Positions 20,301-29,068 of a stretch of 64,000 nt of DNA are shown one piece after another. Each line of letters starts with the position of its first letter. Position 1 is the stretch's first letter. Under the pieces are notes generated by a model that made no database searches, had not been told where the DNA came from, and saw nothing but the letters and a program-made list of their open reading frames with translations. Source of the stretch: Flavobacteriaceae bacterium (GTDB lineage Bacteria; Bacteroidota; Bacteroidia; Flavobacteriales; Flavobacteriaceae); NCBI GenBank assembly GCA_028284005.1, contig JANQSO010000012.1, positions 54,177-118,176 on the forward strand. The letters are read 5' to 3'. The position numbers were made by a program, and so were the translations under genes.

Positions 20301-20773
20301 TGGCAAATTTTAAAGGAGCTTTGGGCACGAATGAAAGTATTTCTGAAAACTTTGTTTCGCGAAATTATACTCTGGACACCTATGAAATAGCTCCCAAAGT
20401 TTCTTATCTATTAAATTCAAAAACTCGTTTTGATGTTTTCTACGGATTTTTGAACAAAGAGAACTCTTTGGGAGAAATGGAGCAATTGGATCAACAAAAA
20501 ATAGGAGTGTCCTTTGCTTACAGTAATGAGCAAAAAATCTCTGTAAACGGGGAATTTAATTTTATAAGCAATGCTTTTACGGGAAGCGCTTTTTCACCTG
20601 TAGCGTATCAAATGCTGGAAGGGTTACAACCCGGCACCAACTTTACCTGGAACTTGCTGCTTCAAAAAAGGATCACCAAATATTTAGATGCCAACCTTTC
20701 ATACTTTGGAAGAAAAAGTGAAAACTCTAAGACCATACATACCGGGAGTATTCAGCTTAGGGCATTTTTCTAA
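17357..20773 (+). CDS. Very large outer membrane beta-barrel protein
   Basis: An 1138-residue secreted protein with signal peptide 1-18 and a C-terminus SIQLRAFF, ending in Phe like a barrel beta-signal. Residues about 137-200 (GSISRGVTIGNNQNAVVNSQ, then LQITGKLSDKVSIRASIQD) resemble the repeated plug and barrel-entry segments of the gliding/T9SS protein SprA, although SprA itself is about twice as long. A calcium-loop-like segment, WIDYNNNGIQDLEEF, lies near residue 824. The second half alternates polar and aromatic residues as in barrel strands. There is no T9SS sorting tail. Possible roles include a translocon part or a receptor; neither is proven. Confidence 0.65.
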   Translation: MKLYLILLMFFVASLGFAQDISSNYRSKKVAVSDTIVIDSVSINPARFQIMGSTGEILDSLGYEIDYKKGILILSEDVKLSQDSITVNYLRYPNFLTKDYYEFDSKIIVENSGAIDKLYSLEESNVQREFTPFEGLNTVGSISRGVTIGNNQNAVVNSQLDLQITGKLSDKVSIRASIQDANIPTQEGGYSQSLDEFDQIFIELYGKNWNIRAGDVDLQNQESYFGRFNKKVQGISLGGTFTHNDGSRTSAFASGALVRGVFAESKFTGQEGNQGPYKLVGPNGELFILIVSGSERVYVNGLLLKRGENEDYVIDYNAGELKFNPTYPINANMRISVEYQYTDRNYTRFIGYGGGNYSNDKLDLGVYLYSESDAKNQPLQQNLSEEQVTILQAAGDNMEAMTAPSAVPDTFSENKILYKKETVSGVEVFVFSSDPNDELFSVRFTLVGDNAGNYIVSDSNAISRIFEYVPPVNGIPQGNYEPIIQLTAPTRLQIGGINGSYRPSAKTNIAFEVAGSKNDLNLFSEIDDGNNEGFAGRVAAQHTLITTADSLKINGFASMDYVNEDFRNIERTYNIEFNRDWNLINPMGNQTFLISGIEAFHPRKGGGRYEFQNLEFSENFSGSRHVMTSNMQFGKLKVQTHGSYLKSEGDSLDSKFFRLNNTTIYGLKKAWIGGKVNFEDNQIRNIRNDSLTLATQKYNAFEIFSGIGDSTKIFVEAGYRFQVNDSVRSSVLQKVNTSNTYFVKSRLINSKNSKLSLFANYRVLKDEDGEDEDEKSLNSQILYNQSLFNGGININTSLASNNGVIPQQEFTYVKVEPGEGIFTWIDYNNNGIQDLEEFEVAQFQDEAEYVRILLPNQIFLKIRENKFSQIITLNPRAWENSTGFKKFLSHFYNQTSYVLDRKVERKNEGLNINPFEDGGDEQLGLVSNFRNALFFNRGKQKYTTSYSYITTSSNNLLSLGLQKNKLESHQLSFNHKFLESWVANFKGALGTNESISENFVSRNYTLDTYEIAPKVSYLLNSKTRFDVFYGFLNKENSLGEMEQLDQQKIGVSFAYSNEQKISVNGEFNFISNAFTGSAFSPVAYQMLEGLQPGTNFTWNLLLQKRITKYLDANLSYFGRKSENSKTIHTGSIQLRAFF

Positions 20774-20777
20774 TAAA

Positions 20778-20805
20778 AAAGGTCCTCAAATATTTGAGGA
20801 CCTTT
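20778..20805. terminator. Bidirectional terminator
   Basis: A perfect 14-bp inverted repeat, AAAGGTCCTCAAAT then ATTTGAGGACCTTT, lies between two convergent genes. T-rich runs follow it in both directions, so it can end both the large barrel gene and the T9SS protein gene. Confidence 0.88.
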
Positions 20806-20836
20806 CTTTTTTAAATAGAATCTGTTTCAGAAAAGA

Positions 20837-23755
20837 TTATTTAACAACTATACGTTTTACTTTTCCTCCGTTTGCAGTTCCTAGTTTTACTAAATATACA
20901 CCACTGGAAGCGTAAGACATATCCAGTTGGTAGTTATAAGAATCATTTTCTTTCTCTACTCTATAGTAAAGTAATCTTTGCCCTAATATATTGTAAACCT
21001 GTAATTCAAGTTTATTATCGTAGCTAGTATTACTTAAAGTAACATCAAAAATATTCTTTCCTGTTTCAATAACAGTAAAGTCTGCATCAGCCAGAACATT
21101 ATCATTAACACCCAAAGTACCAATACTCGCAGTATAGTCTTCGGTCTCACCATACTGAGTTTCTTCACAGGCATCAGCAGGTACCGGAGCATCCCAATTT
21201 GTTTTTGCTCTCATAAGGTGTTGTCCTAAAGCAGCACCAGGAGGAATTACCAAGTCCATTGTTTCTGTAAAAGATCCTGCTGCCTGACCGTCTGCAATCT
21301 CATAATTGTCTACAACAACTTCATCGGCAGTAAACACAAAATCATCATTAAAATCGATCCATACCATTACAAATTGATTTCCATATTCTGTAGTTACCGT
21401 AAGGTCATAGGTTGTGTCCGGCTCCATATTGGCAACCTGGCTGGTAAAATCACCATATCCTTCACAAGCAGATGGGTTATCTATATCGGCAACTCTAAAT
21501 AGTCTAAATCCATCACCAAGAGTACAATCTGCTGTTGGTTGACAGTTTGAGTTAACAACTACCACAGAAGTCTCATCATTTGAAGTATCGCTATCTCCTC
21601 CTAAAGAAGTAGTAGCGCTTAAATTATAAGATCCAAGAGCAGAGAAGTCACCTGTCTGAGTAAATGTATATGACATTGATGTATTCCCGGGAAGTGGTCC
21701 TGCAACAACTTCTGTTACATCGGTACCATCTAGATTGTATGTTACATCAAAATTAGATTGTGTAGCTCCACCAAAGTTATTGATCTCAACAGTAATTTGT
21801 TCTGCATTGGTCAGGCCAACTCCGGAAGTTGGAGAACTAATAGAAACTACCCCCAGGTCATTGGGTTGCAAGTGGGTTACATCTACTGTAATTTCATCGT
21901 TAGCATTATCCTCATCTGCTGCATATACAGTACCTACAGTAATTGAGTAGGTTTGTCCAACAGTAGATAAATCTGCTGTTGCTGCAAATGTGAACTGCGC
22001 AGATGTTGATGTTGGGATAGTCCCTACATAAGGTTCTGAAACTACAGGCCCTCCGTCTATCTGGTAGGTTACATTGAATCCTGAAGCATCAAGTTGACCA
22101 TAGTTAAAGATCGTAACTGTAACTGTTTCGGCATTGGTAAGAGTTCCTGTAACCGGGCTATCCAAATTTACTGCACCAAGGTCATTATTAAAGTTAGGTG
22201 CAATTTTAAATACTCCAACTACATTAGCTCCGCCATTATTCATATATTCATTGATGAACCAGAATGTTTTGTCATCATTAGGGTCTACGTCTATTTTACT
22301 GTAATCTCCATAGCGAAGTCCAGGAATATTTTGGTTTCCGTTTGCGATCAGTTCTTCGGCAATGGTCATTGTATTGATAGGATCTGCAGCAAATCTTCCC
22401 GTATAATAAGAACTTACCTGTACAGGATTAGGATCATTAGGGTCTATGGTCATACCTGAGTAACCCATTCCAATATTCCCCTGTACGTCCATCATCATAC
22501 TGGCGTGCCATGCATGTTTGTTTCCGGGAGCTGTATAGGTTCCTTCCTGGAAAATACTCCATGGCTGTCCATCACCTGCCTGACGTAATTCATACCAACG
22601 AACAGCAGCGTGTTCTCCTGGTGAAGCATCCACATCTATCACAAAATTAAATACTGCTGAATTATGTCCGGCAAATTTTCTAAACTGAGCCTGGTTCATA
22701 ATTGTCGCCTGTAATGCGTCTATTGCTATACCTCCACCCGGTTGCGTAAGGTTTGAAAAACTTCCACCGTCGAAAACAGAAATATATGGTGTAGTTACCA
22801 GTTCGTTAGGTGCGGAAATAGTTGAATTTCCAGGTGTCGCCCAGTCTACGTCAATTGTCCATATCTTAATATGGTCTGTAGCTACTCCACCCCATGCATC
22901 ATCTTGTAAGTAAATAATAGGTGCACTTCCGGCGGCTGGCATATTCCCATCACTTACATTAAGTGCCTGCGGGCTATAGAAACCGCTAGTTGCAATTCCG
23001 GTTAAATCAAATCCTTGTATACCGGCAGCAGCATTTCCAGCTAGCATTTCATCTCTTTCCAATGCCCATACTTTATTACTGGAGGAGGTATTATCGGTAA
23101 TATAATATCCGTCACTCCAAACTGAAAGTTTTTGGTAATCATTGATCTGAGGAATGCTGTATAAATACCAGCTCGCTGTAATTGGATCTGGTCCATCGGA
23201 AACAGCAATTTCTGCCCCTGCTCCAACAAATAAATAGCTAACTACCCATCTGTCCGCAGCATTGTCATAAGATACGGTAAGGTCACAACAACCTCCGTTA
23301 GAAAAAATATTGTTCACGTTAAGAGGTCCTGTAAGATCAGTTCCCGCTTTATCATAAATAATGAATCCTGTGTTATATACCATGAAAACATGATTTGGCC
23401 CTACTCCTAATGAAGGATCGGATGGTGGCCCAACACTGTTATTAACATCAAACACCAAAGAAGGAGCTTTTCCTTGTAGTTTTTGAGTTAAAGGATCTTG
23501 ATTTCTGAAAAAATAGTCATCTTCAGTTTGTTTATCTTTCCCAATTATAACTTTATTTCTTGAAGATCTTCCATCTTTAGGTTCTTCGGTTAAAGGTATA
23601 GCAGGATTTAGGGTCGTTCTAGATGCCAGAGGAGGCACTATTCTCATTGAGCCAACCGTTCCAACATACGATGCGCCGGCTTCTTGATTTTCTTGTGCAT
23701 TTGCCGTAAAAATAAAGGCAAAAAGCAACAATACTAGAGAAATTTTTGATTTCAT
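20837..23755 (-). CDS. T9SS cargo protein, paralogue 1, with CARDB and GEVED domains
   Basis: A 972-residue secreted protein. Signal peptide 1-20 is followed by a conserved N-terminal module of about 430 residues (SDPSLGVGPNHVFMVYNTG, GGCCDLTVSYD, LQDDAWGGVATDHIKIW) that is probably beta-propeller-like. Two CARDB-type beta domains come next (about 540-640 and 645-745). A GEVED domain follows (about 760-880, EYGNQFVMVWIDFNDDFVF and GETEDYTASIG). A type A T9SS sorting domain closes the chain (about 895-972, ending GKVKRIVVK). It is exported to the surface or medium. The module function is unknown. It is the longest of three tandem paralogues and has its own promoter and terminator. Confidence 0.85.
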   Translation of the reverse strand: MKSKISLVLLLFAFIFTANAQENQEAGASYVGTVGSMRIVPPLASRTTLNPAIPLTEEPKDGRSSRNKVIIGKDKQTEDDYFFRNQDPLTQKLQGKAPSLVFDVNNSVGPPSDPSLGVGPNHVFMVYNTGFIIYDKAGTDLTGPLNVNNIFSNGGCCDLTVSYDNAADRWVVSYLFVGAGAEIAVSDGPDPITASWYLYSIPQINDYQKLSVWSDGYYITDNTSSSNKVWALERDEMLAGNAAAGIQGFDLTGIATSGFYSPQALNVSDGNMPAAGSAPIIYLQDDAWGGVATDHIKIWTIDVDWATPGNSTISAPNELVTTPYISVFDGGSFSNLTQPGGGIAIDALQATIMNQAQFRKFAGHNSAVFNFVIDVDASPGEHAAVRWYELRQAGDGQPWSIFQEGTYTAPGNKHAWHASMMMDVQGNIGMGYSGMTIDPNDPNPVQVSSYYTGRFAADPINTMTIAEELIANGNQNIPGLRYGDYSKIDVDPNDDKTFWFINEYMNNGGANVVGVFKIAPNFNNDLGAVNLDSPVTGTLTNAETVTVTIFNYGQLDASGFNVTYQIDGGPVVSEPYVGTIPTSTSAQFTFAATADLSTVGQTYSITVGTVYAADEDNANDEITVDVTHLQPNDLGVVSISSPTSGVGLTNAEQITVEINNFGGATQSNFDVTYNLDGTDVTEVVAGPLPGNTSMSYTFTQTGDFSALGSYNLSATTSLGGDSDTSNDETSVVVVNSNCQPTADCTLGDGFRLFRVADIDNPSACEGYGDFTSQVANMEPDTTYDLTVTTEYGNQFVMVWIDFNDDFVFTADEVVVDNYEIADGQAAGSFTETMDLVIPPGAALGQHLMRAKTNWDAPVPADACEETQYGETEDYTASIGTLGVNDNVLADADFTVIETGKNIFDVTLSNTSYDNKLELQVYNILGQRLLYYRVEKENDSYNYQLDMSYASSGVYLVKLGTANGGKVKRIVVK

Positions 23756-23792
23756 AAATAAGGGTTTATATAAATAAATAATTTAAGGGTTT

Positions 23793-23822
23793 CTAAAGTA
23801 CCAACATTTTTTTAATATACAA
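23793..23822 (-). promoter_or_regulatory. Promoter of T9SS paralogue 1
   Basis: On the minus strand TTG (23822-23820) is followed after 19 bases by TACTTTAG (23800-23793), one mismatch from TAnnTTTG. The same layout, including the GTTGGTA...TTTAG...AACCC context, occurs before paralogue 2. Confidence 0.5.
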
Positions 23823-24000
23823 TGGTAATTTTTGATAAATTATAATTTGTAATATGCTGATTTTTAGTGTTTTATAAATTTTATTCCCTATTAGGTTAAT
23901 AGGGATTTCCCGTTAAAAAGGTTAAAGGTTTTCAGCCATAGTTGTTAAGCGGCACATTATTTGTAATTTAACAGCATATAAAACACTAAAAAATATAGTT

Positions 24001-24357
24001 ATGACATTTATTAAAACCTCATTAGCAATTTTGTCTTTAGCAATAATGTCTTGTGGCTCAGCTAACGTAGATAAAAGTTCTTCTTCTAAAACAGAAACTG
24101 CTAAGGAAGCTAAAAAAATGACGGAAGCCGGGTATAAAAAAGCTACTGTTATAGCTTCTACAAAAGAAGGTGATTGTCCGTTTACTTTAAAAATGGAAGG
24201 CGATGTCCCTTATTTGTTAGACCCTATCAATCTTGATGAAAGTTATAAGAGTGATGGAATGAAGGTTTGGGTTACTTATAGTGGGCTTCGAATGATGAAT
24301 CGTTGTGATAATGCTACTCCGGTTAGCATCAAGGATATACAAAAAAGAGCGGAGTAA
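24001..24357 (+). CDS. Small hypothetical lipoprotein
   Basis: A 118-residue lipoprotein. The signal peptide ends IMSCGS with Cys18 as the lipid site, then about 25 Ser/Lys/Thr-rich linker residues. The C-terminal domain of about 70 residues has two further cysteines (Cys59 and Cys102) that could form a disulfide, and a conserved-looking core (GDCPFTLKMEG, LDPINLD, KVWVTYSGLRMMNRC). I do not recognise a named family. It stands alone, read opposite to the T9SS paralogues on either side, and its stop codon lies in the stem of the next terminator. Confidence 0.7.
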   Translation: MTFIKTSLAILSLAIMSCGSANVDKSSSSKTETAKEAKKMTEAGYKKATVIASTKEGDCPFTLKMEGDVPYLLDPINLDESYKSDGMKVWVTYSGLRMMNRCDNATPVSIKDIQKRAE

Positions 24358-24370
24358 AATACTCCGCTCT
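24346..24370. terminator. Terminator shared by small lipoprotein and T9SS paralogue 2
   Basis: AGAGCGGAGTA (24346-24356) and TACTCCGCTCT (24360-24370) form an 11-bp perfect stem with a three-base loop. On the minus strand it runs into TTTTTT, a strong terminator for paralogue 2. On the plus strand the tail is weaker. Its GCGGAGT core recurs in the terminator at 26772-26802. Confidence 0.82.
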
Positions 24371-24396
24371 AATATTATTTATGATAATTCTTAAGA

Positions 24397-26571
24397 TTAC
24401 TTAACAACTATCTTTTTGGAATTACCTGCTTTATTGTTTCCAAGTCTTACAATATATACTCCGGAAGCAGCATAAGACATATCTAAGCTATAGAAATATC
24501 CTTTTCCATTTTCATTATCAATACTATTGCTTAGCAATGTTTGTCCAAGAATATTGGAAACGGTTAAAGTAAGCGGTTCAGTAATAGTAGTTTGCAATGA
24601 TACATCAAAATGATTATTTCCTTTGTCAACGATCATTAGGTCAGAATCTTTAACAACATTATCTTCAGTACCTAAAGAAGTATTTGTAATACTCTTCGTT
24701 GTGCTGTCATTTGAATTTTCCTGGTCACCGGCAAGGTTCGTAGTAACTTCTACAACATAGGTCTGGCTAGGAGTTGAAAAATCTCCTGTTGCAGTAAATG
24801 TATATTGAGCAGAAGCAGAAGAAGCCAATGGCCCTGCAAACACTTCATCAGCAATACTATTACCATCTATTGTCAAGTTTATCGGAATATTTGATTGTGG
24901 ATCAACACCATAGTTGAAAATAGTAACGGTTACTGATTCTGCATTGGTTAATGCGCCATCTACAGGTGCATCTATACTAACAGCTCCTACATCATTTGCA
25001 AAACTAGGAGCAATTTGGAATACACCTACATGATCTCTTCTTCCAGGGTTTGCAATTTCATTGATAAACCAGAATGTTTTATCATCTGTAGGATCGACAT
25101 CAATTTTTGAATAATCTCCATATCTGAAGTTTGGAATATTATTAGTTCCAGCTTTAATTAAAGTTTCTGCAACAGTCATTGTTCCAGCAGGGTCTGCAGC
25201 AAATCTTCCCGTATAATAAGTACTAACTCTAAAATCTGTTGGATTTGGAGTAGTAGGCCCTGCCATACTCGTATATCCCATACCAATATTTCCTTGCTCA
25301 TCCATAGCTAAACTTGCGTGCCATGCATGTCTTCCATCCGGAGCAGTATACGTACCTTCCTGGAATAAGGTCCAAGGCTGGTTATCTGCAGTTTGGCGAA
25401 ATTCCATCCAACGTACACCTGCAAGTTCAACAGCTGTAGCATCTGTATCTACTACAAAGTTGAACAATGCGGAATTGTATCCGGGGAATTTTTTGAACTG
25501 CGCCTGGTTCATAATTGTTGCTTGTAAAGCATCTATCGAAGCTCCACCTCCGGGTTGAGATAAGTTTGAGAAACTTCCTCCGTCAAATACAGAGATAAAT
25601 GGTGTTAAAGCAATCTCTGTAGCAGCAGAAACAGTAGAGTTACCAGGGGTAGCCCAATCTACATCTATCGTCCAATATTTTACATGGTCTGTTGCCACTC
25701 CACCCCAGGCATCATCCTGTAAGTATACAATAGTCGCACCTCCGGCAGCTGGCATGTTATCATCTGTCACGTTTAAAGCCTGAGGGCTGTAAAATCCACT
25801 GGTCGCTATTCCCGGAAGGTTGAATGTCTGAACTCCCGCTGCAGCATTTCCTAAAAGCATTTCGGCTCTCTCTAAGGCCCATACTCTGTTAGAACCACCT
25901 ACATTAGCAGTTACATAATATCCGTCACTCCATACTGAGAGTTTATTGTAATCATTCACATTTGGAATGGTATAAACATACCATCCGTCGTTCACCGGGT
26001 CGGGACCATCGGATACGGCAACTTGAATTTGACCGTTACTAGACCATAAATAACTTAAAACCCATCTGTCTGCAGCTGCGTCATAAGACACGGTAAGGTC
26101 ACAACAACCTCCACCGGAAAAAATGTTGGTAGGGCCTAATTGACCTGTCAATGGAGTTCCGGTTTTATCAAAAATTCTAAATCCTGTATTAAATACAGAT
26201 AAAACGTGGTTAGGGCCTACACCTAATGAAGGGTCTGTTGGAGAGGAACCCGAAGCAGAAGCTTCAAATTCAAAAAGTAAGTTTCTGCTTTGTATCTTTC
26301 CTTTCAAAGGATGCGGATTACTGGCCAAATAATCATTTTCTGTTTGAGGGTCTTTACCAATAACAACCGGATTTTGACCAGATCTTTTGTCTTTTGCCTC
26401 TTTTAAAGATGTATCTGCCGGTTCGAGATACTCTCTTGAGGCTAATGATGGAACATACTCCATAGATTCCACGGTTCCGGAATAAATTGCTTTCTGAGCC
26501 TTGTTTTCTTGTGCGTCCGTAGCGAAGACAACAGCAAAAATTAGCACTAGTAGAGAAATTTTAGATTTCAT
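24397..26571 (-). CDS. T9SS cargo protein, paralogue 2
   Basis: A 724-residue secreted protein with signal peptide 1-20 and the same N-terminal module as paralogue 1 (SDPSLGVGPNHVLSVFNTG, GGCCDLTVSYDAAADRWV, YLQDDAWGGVATDH). One CARDB-type domain follows (about 535-635). The chain ends in a type A T9SS sorting domain (about 650-724, SYAASGVYIVRLG...KKIVVK). It lacks the second CARDB and the GEVED domain of paralogue 1. Close identity in the first 500 residues shows tandem duplication. Function unknown; surface or released location is inferred from the sorting domain. Confidence 0.85.
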   Translation of the reverse strand: MKSKISLLVLIFAVVFATDAQENKAQKAIYSGTVESMEYVPSLASREYLEPADTSLKEAKDKRSGQNPVVIGKDPQTENDYLASNPHPLKGKIQSRNLLFEFEASASGSSPTDPSLGVGPNHVLSVFNTGFRIFDKTGTPLTGQLGPTNIFSGGGCCDLTVSYDAAADRWVLSYLWSSNGQIQVAVSDGPDPVNDGWYVYTIPNVNDYNKLSVWSDGYYVTANVGGSNRVWALERAEMLLGNAAAGVQTFNLPGIATSGFYSPQALNVTDDNMPAAGGATIVYLQDDAWGGVATDHVKYWTIDVDWATPGNSTVSAATEIALTPFISVFDGGSFSNLSQPGGGASIDALQATIMNQAQFKKFPGYNSALFNFVVDTDATAVELAGVRWMEFRQTADNQPWTLFQEGTYTAPDGRHAWHASLAMDEQGNIGMGYTSMAGPTTPNPTDFRVSTYYTGRFAADPAGTMTVAETLIKAGTNNIPNFRYGDYSKIDVDPTDDKTFWFINEIANPGRRDHVGVFQIAPSFANDVGAVSIDAPVDGALTNAESVTVTIFNYGVDPQSNIPINLTIDGNSIADEVFAGPLASSASAQYTFTATGDFSTPSQTYVVEVTTNLAGDQENSNDSTTKSITNTSLGTEDNVVKDSDLMIVDKGNNHFDVSLQTTITEPLTLTVSNILGQTLLSNSIDNENGKGYFYSLDMSYAASGVYIVRLGNNKAGNSKKIVVK

Positions 26572-26619
26572 AATAAGTTTTTTAGTAAATAATTTAGTTT
26601 TAAGATTTTTAAAGGGTTC

Positions 26620-26649
26620 CTAAATTACCAACTATTTTTTAATCTGCAA
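26620..26649 (-). promoter_or_regulatory. Promoter of T9SS paralogue 2
   Basis: On the minus strand TTG (26649-26647), then 19 bases, then TAATTTAG (26627-26620). Spacing and flanks match the promoter of paralogue 1, which supports both calls. Confidence 0.5.
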
Positions 26650-26771
26650 GGAAAAATTTTAACAAATTGATTTTTACCTATTGATTATTAAATTATTACA
26701 CCTGTCTTAATCGTTAGCTTTATAACGGTCCCAATTTTAAAAAGGCAAAAAAATTGATGCAAGACTATAAC

Positions 26772-26802
26772 AAAAAAAGCGGAGTATTACTCCGCTTTTT
26801 TT
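26772..26802 (-). terminator. Terminator of T9SS paralogue 3
   Basis: AAAAAAAGCGGAGT (26772-26785) pairs with ACTCCGCTTTTTTT (26789-26802) around a three-base loop. On the minus strand the stem passes into a T-run 25 bases beyond the stop of paralogue 3. It resembles the terminator at 24346-24370. Confidence 0.88.
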
Positions 26803-26826
26803 ATTTCTAATTTGTACTAAAAAAGT

Positions 26827-28983
26827 TTATCTAACAATAATCTTTGCTGTTTTTTCAATGGATTTATCTCCTATTTTTATTAAATAAATTCCACTGGCAA
26901 CATACGACATATCCAATGAATATGTAAACTTATTGCCTTCATTCACCAGGTTATTGAATACAAGTATTTTACCGTTAACATCATATACGCTTAGAGGTAA
27001 AACTTCATTATAATTGGTATTTAAAACAATATCGAACTTCTTATTGTCTGTAGAAGACACTATCAATTCAGCATTTGCAATTTCAAGATCTCCAACAGAT
27101 AGTACGCCATCATTTTTAGTGTTTTCGGCATAGAAATCATTATCGGTAAAATTATCACCCGCTAAATTTGTTTCAGTTTCAATTCTATAGAGTTGTCCCG
27201 GAGTAGACAGATCTGCCTGAACCGTAAAAGTATACGTATCTGTTGCTCCAGGAGCAATAGATCCTGTATATACTTCACTAACAGGAGTTCCTCCATCTAT
27301 ACTATATGTTACCGGAATGTTGGTTTGTGCCGATGTACCATAGTTTTCGATAGTAACAGTAATATCCTCTGTAGCGGTTAAGGCTCCACTATTAGGTAAG
27401 ATATCTACTATGGCCACATCGTCTGCCGGCAATGTATTTTCCAGGTTGAACGCTCCAACAATATCCCTTCTACTTGGGTTGAAATATTCGGCAATATGCC
27501 AAAAATCTCTATCATTTACGGGGTCTACCGTTAAGTGTACGTAATCTGCAAATCTAAGATTAGGGTTGTTTGCAGTACTCTGGCCAATTAGGCCTTCAGC
27601 AAATGTCATTGTTCCTGAAGGATCCGCTTGTAACCTTCCCGTATATCTAATTGAGATCATATCGGTAGTACTTACAGAGCTATACCCCATTCCTATATTA
27701 CCATAGATATCCATTGCCATACTTCCTGAAAAGGCATGTCTTCCTGCTGGTGCAGTATAGGTTCCTTCCTGATGGATCGTCCATGGCATTCCGGATTCCG
27801 GTTGGCGCAATTCATACCAGCGAATACCGGCAAGCTCAACAGCTGTTGGGTCTGTATCTACCACAAAATTGAATACAACAGAGTTATAACCATCAAATTG
27901 TCTGAATTGTGCCTGGTTCATGATAGTGGCTTGCAAAGCATCAATATCCGGACCTGACGGCTGGCTTAAATTTGAAAAACTACCTCCATCAAAAACACTG
28001 ATGAAATCTGTAGTTGCAAGTTCTTGTGCTGCAGAAATTGTAGAGTTTGCAGGTGTCTCCCAATCTACATTGATCGTCCATATCTTTAAATGATCTGTTG
28101 CAACACCGCCCCATGCATCATCTTGTAAGTATACCACATTGAAGTTTCCGGGTTTTGGATGAGACCCTGCTGTATGGTGAAATCCTTGTGGGCTAAAAAA
28201 TCCACTGGTTTGAATTCCGGTCAGGTTAAAAAATTGAAACTGGGCTGTATCACCATTTAACATTTTCTCACGTTCTACTGCAAAAACCCTTCTGTTACCA
28301 ATATTGGCTGTAACATAGTATCCATCTGGCCAAACAGAGAATTTTGTATAGTCAGGAAAACTTCCTGTACCAAATCCGGTAGTATAGATATGCCAACCAT
28401 CGTTCACAGGATCCGACCCTTCACAAACAGCAACATTAAATCCATTTGGTGAAGAATCAAATTCAGTTACAATGAATCGATCTGCCATTTGATCGTAAAG
28501 AACAATTGGGTCTCCAATATTATTCCCCGGAAATAATGTAGATAGAGAAGCTTCAGGAGTTAAAGGGTTTCCTGATCTATCAAATATTCTGAAAGCCGAA
28601 TTCCATGCACCTATATAGTGATTAGGGCCAATGGCTCCTGTAGGGTCCGAAGGAGTTGCCTGTGAAATGTCTGCCTCAAAAATAAGGAATGGGGGGTTTG
28701 CCATCCTTGTAGGAGGTGTTGTCTGTAATGCCAGATCCGGCCCCATAGAACCTTTTCCGGGAATTACTCTATTCCCATATTGTCTTTTAGGTCTTCCATC
28801 TGTGGGTGTGTTGTCTGCGAATACAAATGTCCCATCCTGAATTTGTTTAGCAATACTGGGGACGTAAATAGGGTCCGCCAATACTCCTGTTTCATCAGCT
28901 CCTGTGTTTCCGGGCTGCTGTGCGTACACAGAACCTGTAAACGCTACCAAGAGCATTACAAAAAAATAATTTCTTAATTTCAT
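26827..28983 (-). CDS. T9SS cargo protein, paralogue 3
   Basis: A 718-residue secreted protein with signal peptide 1-21. The N-terminal module is more diverged (SDPTGAIGPNHYIGAWNSAF, LQDDAWGGVATDHLKIW, FDGGSFSNLSQP). The GGCCDL pair of cysteines in paralogues 1 and 2 is replaced by a non-cysteine segment (GDPIVLYDQMADRF). One CARDB-type domain (about 530-630) and a type A T9SS sorting domain (about 645-718, ending KIIVR) complete it. It is the outgroup of the three tandem copies. Function unknown. Confidence 0.84.
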   Translation of the reverse strand: MKLRNYFFVMLLVAFTGSVYAQQPGNTGADETGVLADPIYVPSIAKQIQDGTFVFADNTPTDGRPKRQYGNRVIPGKGSMGPDLALQTTPPTRMANPPFLIFEADISQATPSDPTGAIGPNHYIGAWNSAFRIFDRSGNPLTPEASLSTLFPGNNIGDPIVLYDQMADRFIVTEFDSSPNGFNVAVCEGSDPVNDGWHIYTTGFGTGSFPDYTKFSVWPDGYYVTANIGNRRVFAVEREKMLNGDTAQFQFFNLTGIQTSGFFSPQGFHHTAGSHPKPGNFNVVYLQDDAWGGVATDHLKIWTINVDWETPANSTISAAQELATTDFISVFDGGSFSNLSQPSGPDIDALQATIMNQAQFRQFDGYNSVVFNFVVDTDPTAVELAGIRWYELRQPESGMPWTIHQEGTYTAPAGRHAFSGSMAMDIYGNIGMGYSSVSTTDMISIRYTGRLQADPSGTMTFAEGLIGQSTANNPNLRFADYVHLTVDPVNDRDFWHIAEYFNPSRRDIVGAFNLENTLPADDVAIVDILPNSGALTATEDITVTIENYGTSAQTNIPVTYSIDGGTPVSEVYTGSIAPGATDTYTFTVQADLSTPGQLYRIETETNLAGDNFTDNDFYAENTKNDGVLSVGDLEIANAELIVSSTDNKKFDIVLNTNYNEVLPLSVYDVNGKILVFNNLVNEGNKFTYSLDMSYVASGIYLIKIGDKSIEKTAKIIVR

Positions 28984-29068
28984 AGAGTTGTTTTTTTAAA
29001 TTATAAATGTATTAAGTTTATAAAAATAATAATTCCAACTCTTTTAAAAAAGAGAAAACACCTAGAAT

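Noticed and set aside
26902..26961. Near-identical stretches at the 3' ends of the T9SS genes as DNA repeats
   Set aside because: They encode the common sorting-domain motif (DMSYASSGVYLVKLG type) and are explained by protein homology.
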